Part shown: in pieces, positions 1 through 8,451 of the stretch | Layout of the letters: each line of letters starts with the position of its first letter | Numbering within the stretch: position 1 is the stretch's first letter | Assembly (NCBI RefSeq): GCF_002217395.1 | Contig: NZ_MUHD01000029.1 | Location: forward strand, 80,115-144,114 | From: Flavobacterium plurextorum | Lineage (GTDB): Bacteria > Bacteroidota > Bacteroidia > Flavobacteriales > Flavobacteriaceae | Direction: 5' to 3' | DNA: 64,000 bases | The notes under the pieces: model-generated | The model's input: only the letters and a program-made list of their open reading frames with translations | The model's database searches: none | Told to the model about the DNA's origin: nothing | Position numbers and translations under genes: made by a program

Positions 1-1035
1 AAAGATAAAGAATTTAAATCTGTAAACGAAAACTCCTTGTACATAGAGTTACAAAAGGCAGGTATAAAAATATCTATTTCTAATCTTTTAGCACTTCTAC
101 GAAGTGATTATGTGGCAAAATTCAACCCTATCAAAGAATATTTTTTGACTTTGCCTGAATGGGATAAACAACCACACATTCAAAAATTATGTAGCTATCT
201 AACTACCAATGATCAAAAACAATTTGAATATCATTTTATAAAATGGTTGGTCCGTTGTGTAAAATGTGTGTTTGATGAAGAATATTTTAACAAACAAGCT
301 TTTGTAATAGTACAAAAAGCACAAAGCAGTGGAAAAACATCGTTTTGTAGATTTATCTGCCCACCCGCCTTAAAAAATTATATAGCAGAAGATATTTCAA
401 ACGATAAAGATGCTCGAATTCTATTAGCAAAGAACTTTCTAATAAACTTAGATGAGCTAGCTGTTTTATCAAAACAAGAAATTAACCATCTAAAAGCCTA
501 TTTCACAAAAACAGTTATTAATGAACGATTACCCTATGATCGCAAAAACACCATTTTATCAAGAATATGTTCATTCATTGGGAGCACCAATCAAGCTACT
601 TTCTTAAACGACGAATCTGGAAGCGTGCGTTGGTTATGCTTTGAACTCACAGAACAAATAAATTTTGCATATAGTAAAGATATTGACATCAATAAAGTTT
701 GGGCGCAAGCTTATGCTCTGTTGAAAACAGATTTTAATTGCGAATTGTCAAAAAAAGACATTGAAGATAACGAGAAACGAAATTCTAAATATAAAACGTT
801 ATCCGCAGAACACGAAATTATAAGTAAGTATTTCAAAATACCCGAAGATCCAAAGGAAGCTCAGTTTATGACCTCAAGTGATGTGTTGCATTATTTATCA
901 ATTAAATACCCTAAACTCAATCATATTAATATAGGCAAAGCTATGACAGGATTAGGCTTTGAAAGAGTTAAAGACAGAGGAAGACAGATTTATGGCTATA
1001 TGGTTATACCCTTACCTCTATTTCCAATGAATTAA
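1..1035 (+). CDS. VapE/VirE-family P-loop protein (5' partial)
   Basis: The reading frame is open to the first base of the window, so the N-terminus lies outside; the TTG at 37 is only an internal Leu codon. A Walker-A-like AQSSGKTS segment is followed by LINLDEL, a Walker-B-like strand, and by SFIGSTNQATFLND, the conserved block of the virulence-associated E (PF05272) helicase domain. Proteins of this family occur on phage-like islands and mobilizable elements as replication helicases or helicase-primases. It is followed by an iteron-like region and a Toprim primase gene, which supports a replication role. Family assignment is good; the exact role is inferred. Confidence 0.85.
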   Translation, partial: KDKEFKSVNENSLYIELQKAGIKISISNLLALLRSDYVAKFNPIKEYFLTLPEWDKQPHIQKLCSYLTTNDQKQFEYHFIKWLVRCVKCVFDEEYFNKQAFVIVQKAQSSGKTSFCRFICPPALKNYIAEDISNDKDARILLAKNFLINLDELAVLSKQEINHLKAYFTKTVINERLPYDRKNTILSRICSFIGSTNQATFLNDESGSVRWLCFELTEQINFAYSKDIDINKVWAQAYALLKTDFNCELSKKDIEDNEKRNSKYKTLSAEHEIISKYFKIPEDPKEAQFMTSSDVLHYLSIKYPKLNHINIGKAMTGLGFERVKDRGRQIYGYMVIPLPLFPMN

Positions 1036-1061
1036 AACCAACAGAAAAGACTCTTTATATC

Positions 1062-1281
1062 TTACCTAGTTACCTAAAATTCATTAAAACCTTATAAACA
1101 CAAGCATTCTCTAGGTAACTTAATAAAGTTTAATCTTACCTAAAGTTACCTAAGTTACCTAAAATGATAATGCAATAATAATCAGTTATTTATGAGGTTA
1201 TTGGGTAAGATAGGTAAGATCATAAAAAAAGCTCAAATCATCTTACTGCCCTTGTTAATACTGGTTTAGGTAAGTAGGTAA
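1062..1281. repeat. Cluster of TTACCT/AGGTAA hexamers (iteron-like)
   Basis: Nine exact hexamers lie within 220 bp. TTACCT starts at 1062, 1070, 1136, 1146 and 1155; AGGTAA starts at 1113, 1212, 1268 and 1276. Near matches also occur (GGGTAA at 1203). Several neighbours are 8-10 bp apart, about one helical turn. The cluster fills the 333-bp gene-free stretch between the helicase gene and the primase gene. This suits an origin of replication with initiator iterons or a dense operator array. I see no ORF here. Confidence 0.6.
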
Positions 1282-1368
1282 GAAGAAAACGTAAAAAACA
1301 GGTTAGCCTTTTAGCTTTTGAAAAGAAAAAAACTAATCAATATCAGTTTAACTCATAAAATTACAGCC

Positions 1369-2232
1369 ATGAATACGATACAAGCAAAAGAAATATTAAT
1401 AGAAAAAGTTCTTCAAAATTTAGGCTGTGAGCCGACAAAATCTAATGAAAATGAATCTTGGTATCTAAGTCCGTTTAGGATTGAGAAAACAGCTTCTTTT
1501 AAACTAAATAGAAAGATTAATCGATGGTTTGACCACGGCGAACAAAAAGGAGGTAATGTAATTGACTTTGTAATTGAAAAATTCGGATTTAATGTTACTG
1601 AAGCTTTGTGTTATTTAGAAAAGTTTGATTCATTTTTTTCTTTTCAAAAGCAAGTTTTTGAGACTCCAACTAAAGAGCAAAACAATGAGAATAATATCGA
1701 AAAAACAATCCCAATTAAGCATTTGGCATTAATTCAATATTTAAAAAGCAGAGGCATTACCAAGTTTCAAACAGAGAACAATTTAAAAGAGGTTCATTAT
1801 ACCATCAACCACAAGAAATATTTTGCGATAGGATTTGAAAACAGAAGTGGTGGTTTTGAAATTCGCTCAAAGTATGCGAAAATCTGTTTAGGTAAAAAAG
1901 ATGTTACTATAATTCCAAACCAATCTCAAATATTAAGAGTGCATGAAGGCTTTTTTGATTACCTCTCCTTTAGTCAAATCAGAGTTAATAAAAAGCTGGA
2001 GCAATCGGATTATCTCATTTTAAATTCTGTCGCATTGATAACTAAAAACTTATCAGTTTTGGAAAACTACCAAACAATTGAATTGTATTTAGATAATGAC
2101 ACTACAGGAAATAAATACACAGAAATTATCAAAGAAGCTTTTCCAAATTCAATTGATTGTAGAGGAAAATATAAAGGATACAAAGACCTGAATGAGTGGT
2201 TTTCAATATATGAATTAGAAATCAAATATTAG
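1369..2232 (+). CDS. CHC2-like/Toprim mobile-element primase
   Basis: A DnaG-like primase of the type carried by Bacteroidota mobile elements, about 287 aa. The N-terminal part has the primase zinc-domain pattern YLSPFR.EKTASFKLN..NRWFDHGEQKGGNVIDFV, but without the full CHC2 cysteine set. The C-terminal half carries Toprim signatures: HEGFFDYLSF (catalytic Glu) and LYLDNDTTGN (the DxD motif). The ATG at 1369 is preferred over an upstream TTG at 1318 because similarity to the primase fold begins just after it. It probably makes primers for element replication together with the upstream VapE-like protein. Confidence 0.8.
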   Translation: MNTIQAKEILIEKVLQNLGCEPTKSNENESWYLSPFRIEKTASFKLNRKINRWFDHGEQKGGNVIDFVIEKFGFNVTEALCYLEKFDSFFSFQKQVFETPTKEQNNENNIEKTIPIKHLALIQYLKSRGITKFQTENNLKEVHYTINHKKYFAIGFENRSGGFEIRSKYAKICLGKKDVTIIPNQSQILRVHEGFFDYLSFSQIRVNKKLEQSDYLILNSVALITKNLSVLENYQTIELYLDNDTTGNKYTEIIKEAFPNSIDCRGKYKGYKDLNEWFSIYELEIKY

Positions 2233-2237
2233 AAAAA

Positions 2238-2489
2238 ATGGAACTAGCGAACATAAATATTTACATCCAAACTTTATTGGTTGAGAATTTAAACTTCACG
2301 AATGAGGGGCTCAAAAACAATGAGAAATTGATTCGATTTGCTAATGATGTAATGAGGGATGACTTTTTAAAATTTATTATTGATGTGCAATGTACTGTCG
2401 ATGAAAAAGCAATTGAAAACCCCGCTGGATATTTCATTGGAGCTTTAAAAAATGAACTAAAACGAAGAGGTTTTCCAAAAGGAAAATAA
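2238..2489 (+). CDS. Small hypothetical mobile-element protein
   Basis: An 83-aa protein starting 5 nt after the primase stop, so almost certainly co-transcribed with it. It is mostly helical, with a basic C-terminus (KNELKRRGFPKGK) and no recognisable domain or signal peptide. Its place between primase and mobilization genes suggests an accessory replication or DNA-binding role. I do not recognise the family. Confidence 0.6.
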   Translation: MELANINIYIQTLLVENLNFTNEGLKNNEKLIRFANDVMRDDFLKFIIDVQCTVDEKAIENPAGYFIGALKNELKRRGFPKGK

Positions 2490-2551
2490 TCTAATTCCAA
2501 GATTTGACCGAATTTATATGCACATAGTGATATACGCAAAGTTTAGAATTT

Positions 2552-2589
2552 CAAGATGTGTTTTCCGCTATCGCTACAAACATATCTTG
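2552..2589. repeat. Inverted repeat upstream of mobC, candidate oriT element
   Basis: CAAGATGTG at 2552-2560 is repeated in inverted orientation as CATATCTTG at 2581-2589 (8 of 9 positions pair) around a 20-nt loop. It sits in the non-coding leader directly upstream of the MobC and relaxase genes, where mobilizable elements usually carry oriT. No nick site can be named from sequence alone. Confidence 0.4.
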
Positions 2590-2611
2590 CATTTTCTCCC
2601 GATGGTCGCAA

Positions 2612-2959
2612 ATGAAAAACACAACAATTAAAATCATGATTATGAGTCAAGCAAGAACAAAAATTATAATGTTCAGAACTACAACCATTGAGAAGAAAAT
2701 CATTGAAAAAAAAGCAAAAAATCGAAAAATGAATACTGCTAGTTTTTGCAGAATGGTAGCCTTAGAACGTAAAAATAAATCTGTTTTTACGGAGGAAGAA
2801 TTAAAAGCTTTTGAAAATCTACATTACATACGAAATGGTTTTGTCAAAATTAATAACCTTCTAAAAGATAAAGATTCTTTGTTTGCCTCTGAGGTAATGA
2901 AAACAGTTAAACAAACTGATTCAGTTTTAAAAATTTTTAGTGATGGTAGGCAAAGCTAA
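2612..2959 (+). CDS. MobC-like mobilization protein
   Basis: About 115 aa from the ATG at 2612; ATGs at 2636 and 2642 are also possible. The open frame extends further 5', but that part runs through the candidate oriT repeat and has no family similarity. The segment KIIMFRTTTIEKKIIEKKAKNRKMNTASFCRMVAL has the ribbon-helix-helix layout of relaxosome MobC proteins (beta strand, then two helices, ending in R.AL-type residues), which bind oriT and help relaxase nicking. Its 3' end overlaps the relaxase gene by about 17 bp, indicating coupled translation. Confidence 0.75.
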   Translation: MKNTTIKIMIMSQARTKIIMFRTTTIEKKIIEKKAKNRKMNTASFCRMVALERKNKSVFTEEELKAFENLHYIRNGFVKINNLLKDKDSLFASEVMKTVKQTDSVLKIFSDGRQS

Positions 2960-4040
2960 AAGCATCGGACACACATCAAATGCAATTGACTATGGAAAAG
3001 ACAAATTGAATGCCGAAGAAATCACTAGGCACAATGTAATTGGTAGTACTGGATTAGAAATTGAAAATGAGTTTAAGATATATCAAAATCTAAATTCTAA
3101 TACGAGACTAAATACTATCTCAGTTGTACTAAGTCCAGAGCCTGAAGACGGAAGAAAATTAACAAACGAAGATTTTAAGCAAATCACCGAAAGTTATCTT
3201 GAAAAAATGAATTTAAAAGAGCACCAGCATATTGCCTACGTTCATAAAGATAGAGACCACAACCATTTACATATATATGTAAACCGAATTGACAACAAAG
3301 GCAATGCCTATAAAGACTCCTTTATCGGGAAAAAGACTTCTCAAAAAGCTAATGAAATAGCGAAAGAAAAAGGATTGATTTCAGCAAGGGACAGGATGTT
3401 TCAAAACATTGAAAAAAACAGAAATGAGCTAAAAGAAATCAAAGTGGAAATCTATAAAAAGCATCAGGAAGTTTTAAAGCAAAACCCTCAAAGCTTTCAA
3501 AATTGGATTAATCAAATGGATTTAAAAGGATTAGAAGTAAAACCAACCATAAATAAACAAGGGCAGATTCAAGGTTTTAGGATTTTAGACAAGGAAACAA
3601 AAAATGATTTTAAAGCTAGTGAAATACACCGTTCTATGTCAGCTAGCAATTTGATAAAAAGTGGCTTAAAAAACGACTTAAATCACAATCTCGATACTAC
3701 CCTGAAACGTGTACAAGGAAACAAGATATCAAAAAGCCATTCCAATAAAAACTTAGTCAACACAATTCCGAAAGAAATTAAAAAAGAAATAAGTCAATTC
3801 AGTAGGAATGGAACTAAATCAGTTGCTCAAGTATTAGGAAAACAGAAAATTACTAAAGAGGAATTTAAATATATAAAAGATGTACAGAATCCACTGATAA
3901 AGGTCGAGATGAAAAATACTGAAGAAGAACGTTTAGACTCAATTTCAAAAGACATTGAATACGCAAAAAACCTTCAAAAACTTGAAGACTCTCTAATAGA
4001 AAAACCAAACAATAATTTAAAATTAGAATTAGATAGATGA
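2943..4040 (+). CDS. Relaxase/mobilization nuclease (MobA/VirD2-like)
   Basis: A relaxase of the PF03432 family, about 365 aa, which would nick oriT and lead the transferred strand. The metal-binding motif is clear: VHKDRDHNHLHIYVNRID around residues 100-117, with His101, His106, His108 and His110. The N-terminal NAIDYG carries the candidate catalytic Tyr. The C-terminal half is lysine/glutamate-rich and probably helical. The ATG at 2943 follows a GTG at 2940. It overlaps mobC upstream and the next gene downstream (ATGA at 4037). Confidence 0.9.
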   Translation: MVGKAKSIGHTSNAIDYGKDKLNAEEITRHNVIGSTGLEIENEFKIYQNLNSNTRLNTISVVLSPEPEDGRKLTNEDFKQITESYLEKMNLKEHQHIAYVHKDRDHNHLHIYVNRIDNKGNAYKDSFIGKKTSQKANEIAKEKGLISARDRMFQNIEKNRNELKEIKVEIYKKHQEVLKQNPQSFQNWINQMDLKGLEVKPTINKQGQIQGFRILDKETKNDFKASEIHRSMSASNLIKSGLKNDLNHNLDTTLKRVQGNKISKSHSNKNLVNTIPKEIKKEISQFSRNGTKSVAQVLGKQKITKEEFKYIKDVQNPLIKVEMKNTEEERLDSISKDIEYAKNLQKLEDSLIEKPNNNLKLELDR

Positions 4041-4369
4041 AAAACATAGAAATAGTTGCGGAAATCATCGCTGATGAAACTAAAAAACTAGAAAAATTAG
4101 TTTCGGAGCAATCAAGTTTAGTACAGGAGTTTTCTATCTGTATGGACAAAGCGGAAAAAATTGAAATACAGCCAAGAACTGAGCGTCTTGAAGAAATTAT
4201 ATCGCACTGGAATCAGCTATTTACAGCTCAAAAAAATCAAATTCAAGAGTTACAGCATAATCAAGATAACGAAAACAAAAAACAAAGATTAGGAACATAC
4301 ATTTTACTGATTTTGACAATAATCTTACTGTTTTCAATTCTATTAATATTAATATTTAAAACGATATAA
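4037..4369 (+). CDS. Coiled-coil membrane protein of the mob operon
   Basis: 110 aa, starting in an ATGA overlap with the relaxase stop and ending 1 nt before the coupling-protein gene. Residues 1-80 are charged and helical, probably a coiled coil. Residues 86-108 (TYILLILTIILLFSILLILI) form one strong C-terminal transmembrane helix. The position suggests an accessory protein that links relaxosome and coupling protein at the membrane. No known domain is recognised. Confidence 0.7.
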   Translation: MKNIEIVAEIIADETKKLEKLVSEQSSLVQEFSICMDKAEKIEIQPRTERLEEIISHWNQLFTAQKNQIQELQHNQDNENKKQRLGTYILLILTIILLFSILLILIFKTI

Positions 4370-4370
4370 C

Positions 4371-6293
4371 ATGGCAGATCACGGGTTTAGCATCGGGGAA
4401 GTAAACACACTTGTAGGTATTATTGGTAAAATTTTAAAAGCAATTTTTCTTATTTCTGTAGTGTCAAGTGTAATACTTTTGGAAACCCATTTATTTGGGT
4501 TCTCTATAACTAATTTGTGGACTGATTCTTATAATTTTCAATTAAAGGAATTAAAGCCAAATTACTTTGCAAATGGATATAATAACTTCTTGTATCTGTT
4601 TTCAAAATTTGTAGCTAGTAAGATGCCATATTGGGCAAATTTTGGAGTGATTTTATGTATTCCCTCGATAGTTTATGTTTCATTTTATCATGCCAAACAA
4701 AAGCGATTTCCAAGAGTGATTATCAGTACTATAATCAACAATATTTTAATCATTTTTTTGATTGCAATGTCAGGAAAATTATTGAGCACACTTATTGGAG
4801 ATTCTGGGGCACTAATCTGTATAACTCCTGTTTTTTATGCGATTTATCTATTAAAATTTAAAAACCTAAAGAAAACATCTCAAACCGAAAAATTTAATAA
4901 GGTTAAAGAAAAGTCCAAAAAAGATGACGGCTTCACTTTCAAAACAAATAAAGGTGAAATAAACTTAGATAATCCGTACAGGGGAATCTATATTCAGGGT
5001 GGAGCAGGTTCAGGAAAATCAGCTAGTATTTTTGAACCTGTCATTCAGCAGATTGGAGAAAAAGGCTTTACAGGAGTATTGTATGATTTTAAAAGTCCCG
5101 AACTCACCGAAAAAATTTTCTTAAGTTATGAAAACACTTCAATAAAAGTCAAAAATATCGATTTTAAGCACCCTTTATTAAGTGACAGAGTGAATCCCAT
5201 ACATCCAAAATATTTAACCAAAATTGCGATCGCAAATGAGTATAGTCAGGTTATTATCAACAATCTTTTGCCTGAATCAATTAAGAAAATGGATTTTTGG
5301 CTTGGTAGTGCCAAGAATATTTTAGTATCTGTCATTTGGTGGTTAAGACAAAAGCATCCCGATATATGTACGCTACCACATGTGATATCATTTATAGTAC
5401 AAACTTCATTTGATGTTTTAGTTCAGAAGATATCGGAAGACCCCGAAGCAAAAGGTATGTTAGCTGCATTGCAGGAATCTATTGATAGAAATGCAGACCG
5501 TACAATTGCAGGAATGCTAGCAACCCTTCAAAATGCTTTATCTATTCTTAATGCTCCTGATGTTTTTTGGATTCTGTCAAGCAACGATATTGATTTGCAT
5601 TTAAATAACCCCAAGAACCCTCAATTTCTATGTATTGGGAATGACAGTACATTACCTACCGTCTACACTCCTGCAATCTCGCTTATTATTTCTGTAGCAC
5701 TTAGGCAAATGAATCAACCAAATCAGCAAAAATCAGTTGTGTTATTAGACGAGGCTCCAACAATTTTCATTCCAAATATTGAACAAATTCCTGCTACAGC
5801 AAGGAGCAATAAAATCTCTACAATATTTGGAGTCCAAGATTATGCTCAATTAGCAGATAAATACGGCGAAGGAAAAGCTCAAGTTGTTATTTCAAACCTA
5901 GGGAATCAGTTCTTTGGTAGGACTACCAATTATAAAACAGCGGAAGCAGTTCAAAATATTTTTAGTAAAAAAGATGAAGTATTTACATCAAAAAGTTCAG
6001 GCGATGGCACCAGTGGCAAATTCGTCCATTTGGGGAGTAATACCAGTTCAGGTACTAGCGAAAATATACAAGAACGAAATCGTGTAAAAATTAGCGACAT
6101 AGTCAATTTAGCGCAAGGAGAGTTCTACGGTATTATAGCTGAAGGAAGCCCGAGAGAATTTTTAAAAACTCAATTTTTAAGAGACGAGATAAAAGGGAAA
6201 TATATCAATCAGAAAATCCCAATAAGCGAAAGCATAATGCAAGAGAATTACTTTAAAATCATTGCAGAATGCAAAGAAATAATTTCAAGTTAA
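4371..6293 (+). CDS. Type IV coupling protein (VirD4/TraG-like)
   Basis: A 640-aa coupling ATPase that brings the relaxase-DNA complex to a type IV secretion channel. The N-terminal 160 residues hold about four hydrophobic membrane segments. Walker A is GGAGSGKS at residues 210-217, and Walker B is VVLLDEAP near residue 460, followed by the ATARSNKISTIFGVQDYAQL block typical of TraG/VirD4 C-terminal domains. It belongs to the mob operon. No other T4SS structural gene is seen apart from a TraO-like gene, so the element may depend on a helper system. Confidence 0.9.
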   Translation: MADHGFSIGEVNTLVGIIGKILKAIFLISVVSSVILLETHLFGFSITNLWTDSYNFQLKELKPNYFANGYNNFLYLFSKFVASKMPYWANFGVILCIPSIVYVSFYHAKQKRFPRVIISTIINNILIIFLIAMSGKLLSTLIGDSGALICITPVFYAIYLLKFKNLKKTSQTEKFNKVKEKSKKDDGFTFKTNKGEINLDNPYRGIYIQGGAGSGKSASIFEPVIQQIGEKGFTGVLYDFKSPELTEKIFLSYENTSIKVKNIDFKHPLLSDRVNPIHPKYLTKIAIANEYSQVIINNLLPESIKKMDFWLGSAKNILVSVIWWLRQKHPDICTLPHVISFIVQTSFDVLVQKISEDPEAKGMLAALQESIDRNADRTIAGMLATLQNALSILNAPDVFWILSSNDIDLHLNNPKNPQFLCIGNDSTLPTVYTPAISLIISVALRQMNQPNQQKSVVLLDEAPTIFIPNIEQIPATARSNKISTIFGVQDYAQLADKYGEGKAQVVISNLGNQFFGRTTNYKTAEAVQNIFSKKDEVFTSKSSGDGTSGKFVHLGSNTSSGTSENIQERNRVKISDIVNLAQGEFYGIIAEGSPREFLKTQFLRDEIKGKYINQKIPISESIMQENYFKIIAECKEIISS

Positions 6294-6333
6294 AAATTTT
6301 TAAATCAATTATAAATTAAAAACAATCAGAAAA

Positions 6334-6873
6334 ATGAAAAGAACGAAATTGTTATTAGGAGCACTATTAATAAGTGCTGTAGGATATTCTCAGACCTACA
6401 AAAATGCTTTTGGTGTTAGCATTGGGGCAACACAGGATGGTTACGGTGTTATGCTTAGTCATAATTATTTCATCAACGATAGAAACTCAATTTCGGCTTC
6501 TATTCTTGCAACCGATGCTAAATACAAAGTCGGAGAAGATAAAATAGGTTACAACGACATTACGCTTAATTTGGGGTATTCTGTTCCCTTGTATCTTACT
6601 CAAAACAGAAAATTTGGGGTTGTCTTCGGGAGCGGTGTAGTACTTGGCTACGAAATAGTGAACGGTAACAAAGATTTAAATTTAAGCAATGGAAGTTTGA
6701 TTTTGGACGAATCAAAATTCATTTACGGGGCTTATATGGGATTAGACTTTGACTACCTTATTAATGATAGAACAACGCTTTTCATAAAAGTAAACGAGTA
6801 TTATCATGCTAATTCAGATCTAGGAAAATTTGTTCCGTTTGCAGGAATTGGATTAAGATATTATACCAATTAA
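6334..6873 (+). CDS. TraO-like conjugal transfer protein
   Basis: 179 aa with a signal peptide (cleavage likely after GYSQ) and alternating beta strands ending in FAGIGLRYYTN, a small outer-membrane barrel. The pattern FIYGAYMGLDFDYLINDRTTLFIKV.E, and the length, resemble TraO (PF10626) of Bacteroides conjugative transposons. TraO is normally encoded within a full tra operon, but here it is the only such gene. It lies 40 bp after the coupling-protein gene. The assignment is from recall of the family pattern. Confidence 0.65.
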   Translation: MKRTKLLLGALLISAVGYSQTYKNAFGVSIGATQDGYGVMLSHNYFINDRNSISASILATDAKYKVGEDKIGYNDITLNLGYSVPLYLTQNRKFGVVFGSGVVLGYEIVNGNKDLNLSNGSLILDESKFIYGAYMGLDFDYLINDRTTLFIKVNEYYHANSDLGKFVPFAGIGLRYYTN

Positions 6874-6910
6874 ATAGATTAAGTAAACAATATAATTATA
6901 TATAATAAAG

Positions 6911-7405
6911 ATGAAAAAAAATATTAGAAAAATCGGAATATTAATGATAATATTTTCTTTAATGGCTTGCACCAAAGAAGTAGATGTTTTAGAGCCAAAA
7001 CTAGCAGGCTCTTACAAAATTAAATCAATTATAACAGATTTACCTGTTGATTTAGACAACGATGGAGTTGCTAATACAGATATGAGTAAAGAAAAAGACC
7101 GTGGCTATTGTCGTTTTGATGATACTTTTTCGTTTAATAATGGTAATAAAGGAATTTGGGCTGATGGTTCTGATATTTGTAGCAATGCCTTAGAGCCTTC
7201 TGACGATTATTTTAATTACATCTATGACAAGGCAAAAAAAACTATTTCTATGGAAATATTTCACAAAGGACAAAAGGAAAGTGAGTTTTTAGAACTTACA
7301 GACGTTTTTGTCAGCTACAAGGACGGAAGACAAACACTTAAATTTAGTTTCTACGACGAACGTTATACTAACAGAATAGTAACGTACTATCTTGAATCTG
7401 AATAA
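6911..7405 (+). CDS. Putative lipoprotein
   Basis: 164 aa. The N-terminus MKKNIRKIGILMIIFSLMAC is a lipoprotein signal with a lipobox ending at Cys20. The mature part begins with the LAGSYKIKSI pattern seen in small lipocalin-like or DUF-type lipoproteins of Bacteroidota, and includes DLDNDGVANTD, a possible calcium-binding loop. It follows the TraO-like gene by 37 bp and ends just before a strong terminator, so it closes the transfer operon. Function unknown. Confidence 0.7.
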   Translation: MKKNIRKIGILMIIFSLMACTKEVDVLEPKLAGSYKIKSIITDLPVDLDNDGVANTDMSKEKDRGYCRFDDTFSFNNGNKGIWADGSDICSNALEPSDDYFNYIYDKAKKTISMEIFHKGQKESEFLELTDVFVSYKDGRQTLKFSFYDERYTNRIVTYYLESE

Positions 7406-7421
7406 ACAGGATAATTAATAA

Positions 7422-7463
7422 ATATGCTTTTTCAATTAAACTCTTTTAATTGAAAAGGCATAT
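7422..7463. terminator. Strong hairpin ending the transfer operon
   Basis: Arms 7422-7440 and 7445-7463 pair over 19 bp with one G-T wobble and a CTCT loop. The structure follows the lipoprotein stop codon by 16 bp and is followed by TTTTT at 7468-7472. It probably ends the long mob/tra transcript. Confidence 0.75.
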
Positions 7464-7497
7464 TGAGTTTTTGCACCATACAAGATTGCCAAAAGTG

Positions 7498-7517
7498 AAT
7501 GCACATTTGCACTCGTA
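7498..7517 (+). repeat. Left copy of a 20-bp direct repeat
   Basis: The 20-mer AATGCACATTTGCACTCGTA recurs at 8956-8975 with one change (G to A at position 12). The two copies bracket three small genes (7562-8937). This could mark a cassette boundary or a shared regulatory site. Confidence 0.65.
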
Positions 7518-7561
7518 AGATTAAAAAAATAAAATTCTGATTACTTATATCAATTATTATA

Positions 7562-7762
7562 ATGAATAAAGATTTAAAAAACAGTACTAGTTTTTTAACC
7601 TCAAAAGAAGATGAAAAAATCGTTGGATATACTACAAGGGGAACTCCTTTAACTGTTTCTGAATATAAAGAAAAGATACAAAATCGTATTGATGCTGTGA
7701 AAAATGGAATAGCGAAAACATTTACTTCCGAAGAAGTATTAAATCATATTCTTAAAAGATGA
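7562..7762 (+). CDS. Antitoxin-like small protein without adjacent toxin
   Basis: 66 aa. The pattern KIVGYTTRGTPLTVSEYKEKI...TSEEVLNHI resembles the short Bacteroidota antitoxins that precede RelE/ParE toxins (compare the typical VGYT..G.PL....Y core). The next gene, 83 bp downstream, is a membrane protein and not a RelE/ParE homologue, so the toxin appears lost or was never present. The family link is from recall of this motif. Confidence 0.5.
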   Translation: MNKDLKNSTSFLTSKEDEKIVGYTTRGTPLTVSEYKEKIQNRIDAVKNGIAKTFTSEEVLNHILKR

Positions 7763-7845
7763 TTATTTAAAATATACTGTATAAATAATTACTATAATTT
7801 ATATTTACAACATTAACCTAAAAAAAATCACAATTTTACAGATCT

Positions 7846-8259
7846 ATGGATGATTCAAATATTATAGCATTAGTATTAGGAGGAATAGGCTTTATAATTT
7901 CAATTGTTAGCCTACTATTTTCCCCAAAAATAGCTTTGAAATCAAAACGATTGGAAAAGAGGCTTGAATATAGATTCGAATTATTTCAGAAAATATTAGA
8001 GTTATGGGAGTTTACTAATCAATCTGCTATAAAGCATGATGTTAGACCTATATTATCTGAAATTAATAAACTAATTCAATTGTATGGGTATAATTCCGAA
8101 ATTAATTCGTTCAAAGAATTAGTGAGTTTTTATAATTACTATGCTCAAAATCAAGATGAAGATAGCAGGCAAAAACTTATGACAAAATTTAATGATTTTT
8201 TTTCAATCTCTTTTAATGCGTATAGAAAAGAAATTATTTTAGAGAAATTAGTAGATTGA
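7846..8259 (+). CDS. Hypothetical membrane-anchored protein
   Basis: 137 aa with one N-terminal transmembrane helix (about residues 6-26, IIALVLGGIGFIISIVSLLF), followed by a basic stop-transfer segment and a helical cytoplasmic domain of about 105 residues. No catalytic motif or known domain is recognised. It lies inside the segment bounded by the 20-bp direct repeat, together with antitoxin-like and HicB-like genes. Confidence 0.55.
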   Translation: MDDSNIIALVLGGIGFIISIVSLLFSPKIALKSKRLEKRLEYRFELFQKILELWEFTNQSAIKHDVRPILSEINKLIQLYGYNSEINSFKELVSFYNYYAQNQDEDSRQKLMTKFNDFFSISFNAYRKEIILEKLVD

Positions 8260-8314
8260 TATTTTTTGCATCTCATAGTCAGTTCTAATGATTGCGAAAA
8301 TGGTTTGCGTGAAT

Positions 8315-8416
8315 AAATAACGTGAAAAGCTATTCCGGATCTTTTCTTCAGGAAGGCAAAATAACGTTAAAACGAGAACCAGGAACAAGCTGCAGAAACA
8401 CAAAATAACGTGAAAA
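8315..8416 (+). repeat. Three 14-bp direct repeats at exact 44-bp spacing
   Basis: AAATAACGTGAAAA at 8315-8328, AAATAACGTTAAAA at 8359-8372 and AAATAACGTGAAAA at 8403-8416. Start-to-start distances are 44 and 44 bp, while the sequence between them is not clearly conserved. They lie just upstream of the HicB-like gene and are a good candidate for its autoregulatory operators. Confidence 0.6.
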
Positions 8417-8451
8417 CACAAAAAGTGTTTACAGCTGGCCAATTAAGAATT

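Noticed and set aside
2261..2539. Minus-strand open frame of 92 codons
   Set aside because: It is antisense to the small mob-region gene and the leader, has no family similarity, and lies in a plus-strand operon.
7422..7463. Attachment site of the mobile element
   Set aside because: It is a hairpin with a T-run right after a gene stop, so it is a terminator.
8248..8442. Minus-strand open frame of 64 codons
   Set aside because: It lies over the operator-like repeats, with cysteine- and leucine-rich low-complexity translation and no family.
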